DNA of 18,966 bases, taken from assembly GCA_016296285.1 (NCBI GenBank), contig JAEDJP010000017.1, positions 1 through 18,966 on the forward strand. The letters are read 5' to 3'. A program made the position numbers and the translations under genes. Below are positions 14,060 to 18,966 of this stretch, piece by piece; within the stretch, counting starts at the first letter, position 1, and the number at the start of each line of letters is the position of its first letter. Source of the DNA: Bacilli bacterium. GTDB taxonomy: Bacteria > Bacillota_I > Bacilli_A > RFN20 > CAG-826. The notes beneath the pieces are model-generated. The model was not told where the DNA came from, ran no database searches, and was given only the letters and a program-made list of their open reading frames with translations.

Positions 14060-14425
14060 ATGAACATCGAATGGATTGATCTCTCTGAAGCACCCTGCTT
14101 CATCACGATATACAAAACCAACATCACGATGAACCGCCAAGCAAAAGAGCATTTTGAGGACGTTGAGTTTGTGCGTATCGGCTTTTCAGATGATAAATCT
14201 TTGGTCATCGCCCCTGTTTCCGCGGATTTGTTGCCGGTTGCGCGTCTTCAGAAGGCAACGCTATTTCCGATTTCCGTCAAAAAGAGTTATGCCAGGATTA
14301 GTTCGACTTCCTTGGCGAAGATGATTGCTGAGAAACTTGCGTTGGATCTACATGATGAACCCATTCGCTTGTCCTGCATTTTCAAAAAGGATCTTGGTCT
14401 CATTGCCGAGGAGAAAGGAGTATGA
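14060..14425 (+). CDS. Conserved-looking protein of unknown function heading the NfeD/SPFH operon
   Basis: 121 aa, soluble, no signal peptide or membrane segment. The centre has a beta-rich pattern FITIYKTNITMNRQAKEHFEDVEFVRIGFSDD followed by LVIAPV, which recalls the small AbrB-like/SpoVT-type fold (a strand, then N/A-rich turn and helix, then strands) but without enough evidence to assign it. The C-terminal part is a helix/strand mix with SYARISSTSLAKMIAEKL. Its stop overlaps the next reading frame (ATGACGATG), tying it to the nfeD-like gene. The proposed promoter ends 6 nt before the ATG, so the mRNA may be leaderless. It could be a regulator or a soluble partner of the membrane pair. Confidence 0.75.
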   Translation: MNIEWIDLSEAPCFITIYKTNITMNRQAKEHFEDVEFVRIGFSDDKSLVIAPVSADLLPVARLQKATLFPISVKKSYARISSTSLAKMIAEKLALDLHDEPIRLSCIFKKDLGLIAEEKGV

Positions 14426-14427
14426 CG

Positions 14428-14877
14428 ATGGAATGGATGCCTCTTGTTTGGCTGGGGGTCTTCCTCGTGGCCTTGATCATCGAGGCTGTCTCTGAAGCTT
14501 TGCTGTCGATTTGGTTCGTCGCGGGCGCTTTGGCTTGCCTTGGTATATCGTTCATCCCCGGATGTCCCCTCTGGGTTCAGATCGTTGTGTTCCTTGTCGT
14601 ATCGCTGATCGCCTTCTTAACCTTGCGGCCGTTTTTCTCGAAGATTCTCAAGAGAAAAATCACAAGGACCAATTCCGATTCCCTTGTCGGAACGAGAATC
14701 GTGATCCTGAAGGATGGGGATTCGCAGGACCCTGCCGAAGCGACTTTCCGTGGCTTGTCTTGGGCCGTAATCCCATTGAAGGAGGCCGACAAATTGACAA
14801 GGGGTACGATTGCGACTATCGTTGCGATTGATGGTAACAAACTCATTGTAGAGCCTGTAGAAAAGGAGAATAACTAA
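14428..14877 (+). CDS. NfeD-like membrane protein
   Basis: 149 aa. Two or three N-terminal membrane helices (about residues 4-27, 28-45 and 50-68, with the acidic residue in IIEAVSEALLSIWFVAGAL characteristic of NfeD) are followed by a C-terminal OB-fold domain: LVGTRIVIL, ATFRGLSWAVIPL, GTIATIVAIDGNKLIVEP. This is the short NfeD form without the serine-protease domain. NfeD proteins pair with SPFH scaffold proteins, and one follows 1 nt after the stop. AGGAG at 14416-14420 is 7 nt from the ATG at 14428, so that start is preferred to 14422, which would be only 1 nt away. Probable role: part of a membrane microdomain or scaffold. Confidence 0.88.
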   Translation: MEWMPLVWLGVFLVALIIEAVSEALLSIWFVAGALACLGISFIPGCPLWVQIVVFLVVSLIAFLTLRPFFSKILKRKITRTNSDSLVGTRIVILKDGDSQDPAEATFRGLSWAVIPLKEADKLTRGTIATIVAIDGNKLIVEPVEKENN

Positions 14878-14878
14878 T

Positions 14879-15832
14879 ATGCCGGACGAATTGATTGTTG
14901 TTTTAGTGATTCTTGGCGTCTTTTTGGTCATTGGCCTTATCTTGCTAGCCGCAAACGTCAAGGTTATCAGACAAACAGAAAAAGGCATCATCGAACGCTT
15001 TGGGTCTTATAGAACCACGTGGGGCACGGGTATCCACATCATGGTTCCCTTCTTCGATCGCTTGGCCCATCGAATTGATATGAAGGAACGCGTCGCGGAT
15101 TTCCCTCCTCAAAACGTCATTACGCGTGACAACGTTACGATGCAGATTGATACGGTCGTTTTCTTCTATGTCACCGATCCCAAACTCTTTGCTTATGGCG
15201 TTTCCAATCCTATCAAGGCGATTGAACTCTTAACCGCCACGACTCTCAGGAACGTCATCGGCGAATTGGATTTGGATGAAACGTTGACTTCCCGCGACGT
15301 CATCAACGACAAGATTCGCATGATCTTGGACGCTGCGACAGACCCCTGGGGCATCAAAGTGACTCGTGTTGAAGTCAAAAACATCCTTCCCCCAAAGGAT
15401 ATTCAGGACGCTATGGAACGTCAGATGCGTGCCGAACGCGAGAAGAGGGAAAAAGTTTTGCTCGCAGAAGGCCAAAAGCAATCCGCGATTCTCATCGCCG
15501 AAGGCAACAAGGAATCCATGATCCTCAATGCTGAGGCGGAAAAAGAAGCGACGATTCGTCGCGCCGAGGGCGAAGCCCAAAAACTTCTTGAAATGAAAAA
15601 GGCTGAAGCGGATGGCATTCGAATGGTTCGCCAAGCTGAAGCGGATGGCATTTCTGCCATTAAGGCGGCCGGCGCGGATCAGGCTGTTCTCACAATCCGC
15701 GGTTACGAAGCCCTGAAAGATATCTCTGATGGCAAAGCGACAAAAATCTTCATGCCTTCCGAACTGAACAAAATCAGCAATGTCGCCTGCGCGGTCGCAG
15801 AAGCGGTTAAAGAGAGCAAAGGGACAAACTAA
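14879..15832 (+). CDS. SPFH/stomatin-type scaffold protein (QmcA-like)
   Basis: 317 aa. An N-terminal membrane helix (residues ~5-24) is followed by the SPFH/PHB domain (about 28-190): VIRQTEKGIIERFGSYR, GTGIHIMVPFFDRL, MKERVADFPPQNVITRDNV, IGELDLDETLTSRDVIN, WGIKVTRVEVKNILPP. Then an Ala/Glu-rich coiled coil made of 11-residue units (about 203-275, each beginning AEG or AEAD), and a closing helix. These proteins oligomerise on membranes. AGGAG ~10 nt upstream supports the start. It is the last gene of the operon; a terminator follows. The coiled coil contains a 33-bp-period DNA duplication. Confidence 0.95.
   Translation: MPDELIVVLVILGVFLVIGLILLAANVKVIRQTEKGIIERFGSYRTTWGTGIHIMVPFFDRLAHRIDMKERVADFPPQNVITRDNVTMQIDTVVFFYVTDPKLFAYGVSNPIKAIELLTATTLRNVIGELDLDETLTSRDVINDKIRMILDAATDPWGIKVTRVEVKNILPPKDIQDAMERQMRAEREKREKVLLAEGQKQSAILIAEGNKESMILNAEAEKEATIRRAEGEAQKLLEMKKAEADGIRMVRQAEADGISAIKAAGADQAVLTIRGYEALKDISDGKATKIFMPSELNKISNVACAVAEAVKESKGTN
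15602..15652 (+). repeat. 33-bp-period tandem repeat in the SPFH coiled coil
   Basis: GCTGAAGCGGATGGCATT occurs identically at 15602-15619 and 15635-15652. The 33-nt offset is 11 codons, matching the hendecad period of the coiled coil. Nucleotide identity suggests a fairly recent duplication or conversion. Confidence 0.85.
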
Positions 15833-15861
15833 CCTTTCAAGCCTCCCAACTTCATCAAATA

Positions 15862-15885
15862 GGGTGCCTCGCCGGCGCCCTTTTT
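15862..15885 (+). terminator. Terminator of the NfeD/SPFH operon
   Basis: GGGTGCC pairs with GGCGCCC (one G-U) around TCGCC, followed by TTTTTCTTTTT. Confidence 0.9.
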
Positions 15886-15963
15886 CTTTTTCGCAAAAAA
15901 GACGAAAAAAATCATTTTTGTTATTGCGAGATAAATACCGAAATACTATCATTAAATCGCGAG

Positions 15964-15978
15964 GTGGGAAAAAGTGGT
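15964..15978 (+). promoter_or_regulatory. MraZ-type operator repeats at the mraZ start
   Basis: GTGG at 15964-15967 and again at 15974-15977, 10 bp apart. MraZ binds direct TGGGN repeats separated by 5 nt; here TGGGA and TGGTA are 10 bp apart. The second copy includes the GTG start codon. A -10-like TACTAT is at 15944-15949. Autoregulation is inferred. Confidence 0.55.
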
Positions 15979-16414
15979 AAAAGCATTGTTCGGGAAGTTC
16001 AACCGCTCTCTGGACGAGAAAGGCCGCTTGCTTATTCCCTCAAAACTCCTTTCTTCGGAAGACAAAGTCCTTTACGTTCTCAAGGGTTTCGATGGATGCC
16101 TGTCCGTTTATCGAGAAGAGGCATTCGAAAAATTCCTTGCCGAACTTCAGGCTATGGATTTCCGGAACGAAGAACAAAGGGCATATATCCGCCTTGCTGC
16201 GAGTTCGGTCAACGAAATGAAGATCGATTCTCATGGACGCATTCTTCTTGGCAGGCAAACGCTAGAAGAATACGCGATTGGCCAAGACGTCACGATCATC
16301 GGGGCTCTAGATCACTTCGAGATTTGGGATTCGACGGCCTTCGCCAGCTACCTTATCAGACACGGAACTGCCTTCGATCGCTTGGGCGTTCCTTCGAAAG
16401 GGAACCGCTCATGA
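15974..16414 (+). CDS. mraZ: Transcriptional regulator MraZ
   Basis: 146 aa with a GTG start preceded by GAGGTGGG. The two SpoVT/AbrB-like repeats are visible: FGKFNRSLDEKGRLLIPSKL near the N-terminus, LSVYREEAFEKF, and the second KIDSHGRILLGRQTLEEYA then VTIIGALDHFEIWDSTAF. MraZ forms rings that bind direct repeats upstream of its own gene and regulate the division cluster. The stop overlaps the rsmH ATG by 4 nt (ATGA), so the two are coupled. It is the first gene of the reduced cluster. Confidence 0.96.
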   Translation: MVKALFGKFNRSLDEKGRLLIPSKLLSSEDKVLYVLKGFDGCLSVYREEAFEKFLAELQAMDFRNEEQRAYIRLAASSVNEMKIDSHGRILLGRQTLEEYAIGQDVTIIGALDHFEIWDSTAFASYLIRHGTAFDRLGVPSKGNRS

Positions 16415-17346
16415 CATACGAACACGTTCCTGTCCTCCTCTGGGAGGCAATCGAAGGATTGGCCATTCGGCCAAACGGCATCTATGTGGATCTGACGCTG
16501 GGGAGGGGAGGACATTCCTCGGAAATCCTCAAACGAATCCCGAACGGAAAACTCTACTGCTTCGATCAAGACCAAGATGCGATTCAGGGCTCAAAGGACC
16601 GCTTGAAACAAATCGGCGACAACTTCGAGATGATCGCGTCGAACTTCGAGTTCGTGGCGGAGGAGTTGGCCAAACGCGGCGTCCAAAAAGTCGACGGGAT
16701 TCTCGCGGATCTCGGCGTGTCAAGCCCACAGTTGGATGATCCAACAAGAGGGTTCTCTTACAAAGAAGAAGAACCGCTTGACATGCGCATGAATCGCGAA
16801 AACCCACTCACGGCCGCGAAGGTATGCAACGAATACCCCTTGGAGGCGTTGGTTCGAATCCTTCGTGAATACGGAGAGGAAAAAGACGCTTACCGAATCG
16901 CCAAAGCGATTTGCAAAAGACGTTCCGAATCGCCTCTTCGGACAACGCTCGATCTCGTCTCTTGCGTCAAAGAAGCGAAAAGCCAGAAAGACCTTTCAAA
17001 AAAAGGGCATCCGGCAAAGCAGACGTTCCAGGCGATAAGGATCGAAGTCAACCACGAGGAAAGCTCGTTGGAAAGGATGCTCGAGGTAGCCCCCACCCTT
17101 CTTGGCTCGGGTGGCCGTCTCGCCGTTATCACCTTCATGTCCATCGATGACCGTCTCGTTAAAGAACGTTTTAGGGAATTGTCCGAGAAAACGGGCTCGC
17201 GTCACGGCCCCATAGAGATGCCTGGCGAGATCCGCGAACCGGATTACATCCTCGTGAATCGGAAACCGATTCTCCCATCCAGCGCCGAACTGGAGAACAA
17301 CCGGCGCGCGGCAAGCGCGAAACTACGAATCCTTGCTAAGAGATAA
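16411..17346 (+). CDS. rsmH: 16S rRNA (cytosine-1402-N4)-methyltransferase RsmH
   Basis: 311 aa. It starts MTYEHVPVLLWEAIEGL, the family opening. SAM-binding YVDLTLGRGGHS is at 25-36. Also present: GILADLGVSSPQLDDPTRGFSY, LDMRMN, QAIRIEVNHEESSLERML, and the ending NNRRAASAKLRILAKR. It methylates C1402 of 16S rRNA. The frame is open back to 15964, but that part overlaps mraZ in another phase; ATG 16411 matches the family N-terminus. One notable change: the segment usually read FHSLEDR is FMSIDDR (Met243, Asp246), so the His is missing. Confidence 0.97.
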   Translation: MTYEHVPVLLWEAIEGLAIRPNGIYVDLTLGRGGHSSEILKRIPNGKLYCFDQDQDAIQGSKDRLKQIGDNFEMIASNFEFVAEELAKRGVQKVDGILADLGVSSPQLDDPTRGFSYKEEEPLDMRMNRENPLTAAKVCNEYPLEALVRILREYGEEKDAYRIAKAICKRRSESPLRTTLDLVSCVKEAKSQKDLSKKGHPAKQTFQAIRIEVNHEESSLERMLEVAPTLLGSGGRLAVITFMSIDDRLVKERFRELSEKTGSRHGPIEMPGEIREPDYILVNRKPILPSSAELENNRRAASAKLRILAKR

Positions 17347-17382
17347 GGCCGGAAAAAGACTCGTAAGAAAGGAGGCCCACCC

Positions 17383-17610
17383 ATGAAAGACAAACTGATG
17401 AAATACGGACATAAGAAAGCCTATTATCGTTTTCGCTCATTTGGGAAAACCTTCGCTTTCATTGCGGCCTTGGCTTTAGGATCCGCTCTTCCCATCTTTG
17501 TTGTCGCCAACGCTTCGACGAAGCCCGCCACCGCTCAAGAGGCCGTGGAAACGAGTGACGCCGATCTCGACGTTGTCGAAAGCATCGAGGAGATTAGCTC
17601 GTCCTATTAA
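17383..17610 (+). CDS. Small exported or membrane-anchored acidic peptide in the FtsL position
   Basis: 75 aa with a strong ribosome site (AAAGGAGG before ATG 17383). The N-terminal 21 residues are basic and aromatic (KYGHKKAYYRFRSFGK). A hydrophobic segment (about 22-42, AFIAALALGSALPIFVV) ends in ANA (42-44), a signal-peptidase I-like site. What would remain is a 31-residue acidic peptide (Ser45-Tyr75) with Glu/Asp/Val repeats and no cysteines. It lies between rsmH and ftsA where ftsL is usual, but lacks a periplasmic leucine zipper of FtsL length, so I do not call it FtsL. It may be a secreted peptide or a short division-linked membrane protein. A terminator follows 20 nt downstream. Confidence 0.66.
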   Translation: MKDKLMKYGHKKAYYRFRSFGKTFAFIAALALGSALPIFVVANASTKPATAQEAVETSDADLDVVESIEEISSSY

Positions 17611-17629
17611 GCCGGCTTCGCAAGATACC

Positions 17630-17653
17630 AACCCCCATTGTTTGGGGGTTTTT
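17630..17653 (+). terminator. Terminator after the mraZ-rsmH unit
   Basis: AACCCCCA (17630-17637) pairs with TGGGGGTT (17643-17650), loop TTGTT, followed by TTT and a T-rich stretch. It separates ftsA from the upstream genes. Confidence 0.9.
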
Positions 17654-17712
17654 CGTATTTTTTTGGTAGAAAAATGAATGGTTTTCCTCTTCTTATTTCT
17701 ATAGCCCTATAT

Positions 17713-17718
17713 TAAAAT
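17713..17718 (+). promoter_or_regulatory. Putative -10 of ftsA, leaderless spacing
   Basis: TAAAAT (5/6) ends 7 nt before the ATG at 17726; no Shine-Dalgarno (AGGAT adjoins the ATG too closely). The -35 region is not convincing. Confidence 0.42.
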
Positions 17719-17725
17719 ATAGGAT

Positions 17726-18958
17726 ATGGGTCAAGTAATAGCTTGTTTTGAAGTTACCAGCAACTCGATTCGAGTGCTCCTCGGCACGGTTGAAAATAAT
17801 GAGCCCATCGTTTTTCATGCGAAAGAAATCGCAATCCCTGGGCTCATGAAGAACGGGATGATCGACGACGAGAGCGCTTTGGTGGCGGCTTTGAGCCAAC
17901 TCCACCATATCGAAGATGGCCCCTCCAAACTCGAAATCAACATCACGCATGTCTATGTCCTCCTTCCTTCTTTAGGATTTCAGGCATTTCGGGGGAAGAA
18001 GACCACCAATACGGTTGCTACCGCCATAACGAACATCGATGTATCGAACGTTCTCTCCCTGTTTCAAAAAGACGCTTTGTCTCCTGAGGCGGCGATTATC
18101 AATATCATCCCCGAGGAATTCACCCTCGAAGACGGACAGCGCTTTTTCGAGGCTCCTATCGATAAAACCAGTCGAACTCTCACCGTCTCTGCAATCGCCC
18201 ATGTATTGCCGAAAAACATCGCTGATCCCTTTTGCGATTCTTTCTTGAAGGCAGGGTTCCGCATCAATCAAAATGCTGTTTCGGCTTATGCTGAGGGGCT
18301 TGCCCTCAAGGCCGATCCCGCCATGCCGCAAAGCGCGATCATCGTCAATATGGGCGCGAAAATCACGAATCTTACCTTGGTCATGAACGGGATGGCCGTT
18401 GCGTGCCGCAGCTGCTATGCCGGCAGCGATACCCTAACGGATACCATCGTGCAGGATTTCGGGGTCCCAATGGAAACCGCAGAAAATCTGAAGATCATGC
18501 ATGGTTTTTCCGCGAGACAGCGCGGGTTGCAAGCCCCTATTTGGAGAGGTTCCTCAAGCAGCGACCCGAAAATCACCCAAAAGGACCTGAATGCTTCCAT
18601 ATTACGGTTCTCCGAAAAGTACTTTGCTACAATCAACGGAGGGCTTCGCGCCATGGAACAAATGGTCCCCGATGCGGCTTCGCTTCCCCTTGTGCTTATC
18701 GGAGGCGGCTCCATGTTGAATGGCATCATGGCTTTGGCCCAAAAATACTTCCCGGGGAAGCAGGTTATTTGTTATGTGCCTCAAGTCATCGGCGCTAGAT
18801 CGCCTCGCTATGTTGGCCTGATTGGCTTGCTTTTAGCCACTTCGCGGTCGGAGCATACTCTTGCAGAATCCCAACAAGGTTTGCCACGCGTTAGTCGCAA
18901 CAGTCACAAAGAAAAGAGGCAAAAGAGGACTTCCGCCCCGGAAGATGATAGCCTCTAA
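17726..18958 (+). CDS. ftsA: FtsA-like actin-fold division protein, divergent
   Basis: 410 aa, complete. The FtsA architecture is recognisable: IACFEVTSNSIRVLLG (phosphate-1, residues 5-20), the 1C/SHS2 region (~75-160: THVYVLLPSLGFQAF, ITNIDVSNVL), IIVNMGAKITNLTLVMNGM (phosphate-2, 205-223), GGLRAMEQM, and LVLIGGGSMLNGI (adenosine motif, 322-334). FtsA tethers FtsZ to the membrane. Two acidic positions expected to contact the nucleotide are altered: Glu9 in phosphate-1 for the usual Asp, and Asn208 in phosphate-2 for the usual Asp. The tail (374-410) is basic then acidic, with no visible amphipathic membrane-targeting helix. The leader carries a -10-like TAAAAT only 7 nt upstream. ftsZ presumably lies beyond the edge. 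Confidence 0.85.
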   Translation: MGQVIACFEVTSNSIRVLLGTVENNEPIVFHAKEIAIPGLMKNGMIDDESALVAALSQLHHIEDGPSKLEINITHVYVLLPSLGFQAFRGKKTTNTVATAITNIDVSNVLSLFQKDALSPEAAIINIIPEEFTLEDGQRFFEAPIDKTSRTLTVSAIAHVLPKNIADPFCDSFLKAGFRINQNAVSAYAEGLALKADPAMPQSAIIVNMGAKITNLTLVMNGMAVACRSCYAGSDTLTDTIVQDFGVPMETAENLKIMHGFSARQRGLQAPIWRGSSSSDPKITQKDLNASILRFSEKYFATINGGLRAMEQMVPDAASLPLVLIGGGSMLNGIMALAQKYFPGKQVICYVPQVIGARSPRYVGLIGLLLATSRSEHTLAESQQGLPRVSRNSHKEKRQKRTSAPEDDSL

Positions 18959-18966
18959 TCCCCCGA

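Noticed and set aside
15964..16410. 149-codon N-terminal extension of rsmH
   Set aside because: It overlaps mraZ in another phase and the RsmH family N-terminus begins at 16411.
1..18966. TGA read as tryptophan (mycoplasma code)
   Set aside because: Several complete genes end in TGA (3422, 11130, 13531, 14423) and no gene needs internal TGA.
1..18966. tRNA or rRNA genes, CRISPR arrays, insertion sequences, prophage or origin
   Set aside because: I saw no tRNA cloverleaf/TTCGAATC cluster, spacer-repeat series, transposase or integrase motif.

Overview
The window reads as chromosomal DNA of a low-complexity Bacilli or Mollicutes-related bacterium with roughly balanced GC. Three things point that way: the order SpoU-type methyltransferase / T-box / pheS / pheT is a Bacilli arrangement; an MsmX-type sugar ABC ATPase has a CcpA-like cre site; and the division cluster is reduced to mraZ-rsmH-small ORF-ftsA with no mur, mraY or pbp genes, as in wall-less Mollicutes. 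TGA is used as a stop (for example at 3422 and 11130) and Trp is TGG, so the code is standard. The lineage is inferred, not proven.

Layout. 1-1558 (minus) is an ABC exporter half-transporter cut by the window edge. Divergent from it, 1724-5375 (plus) is a carbohydrate block: a GH13 alpha-glucosidase, a short PucR-HTH protein 3 nt behind it, and after a 73-bp gap with a perfect cre-type sequence, a MsmX/UgpC-type ATPase with a long charged insertion. 5387-6307 holds two small membrane-protein genes around a roughly 270-nt terminator-bounded stretch that looks like a structured RNA or leader. 6327-7079 (minus) is a DUF523/TudS-type protein with a basic disordered tail. 7128-8508 (plus) has a YgjP-type metalloprotein overlapping a SpoU rRNA methyltransferase. 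8578-9807 is a lipoprotein. 9858-14012 is a phenylalanine T-box leader, pheS, pheT and a DUF177/YceD-like gene. 14060-15832 is an operon of an unrecognised 121-aa protein, an NfeD-like membrane protein and an SPFH/stomatin-type protein. 15964-18958 is the minimal division cluster: mraZ with an operator-like repeat over its start codon, rsmH, a secreted or membrane-anchored 75-aa peptide, a terminator, and a divergent FtsA.

How it fits together. The sugar block would supply hydrolysis (GH13), a regulator (PucR-HTH) and an ATPase that may energise sugar permeases encoded elsewhere; no permease or binding protein lies in the window. The pheST operon is controlled by uncharged tRNA-Phe through transcription attenuation. 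A recurrent feature is that several first genes of transcription units (1558 minus, 1724, 5438, 7079 minus, 14060, 17726) lack a Shine-Dalgarno sequence and have a -10-like hexamer 6-9 nt before the ATG, suggesting leaderless mRNAs, whereas operon-internal genes mostly have good Shine-Dalgarno sequences.

The parts I would look at first are the candidate structured RNA at 5725-5996, the leaderless promoters, the 14060 gene fused by overlap to the NfeD/SPFH pair, and the divergent division cluster (FtsA with altered nucleotide-site residues, and a small acidic peptide in the FtsL slot).
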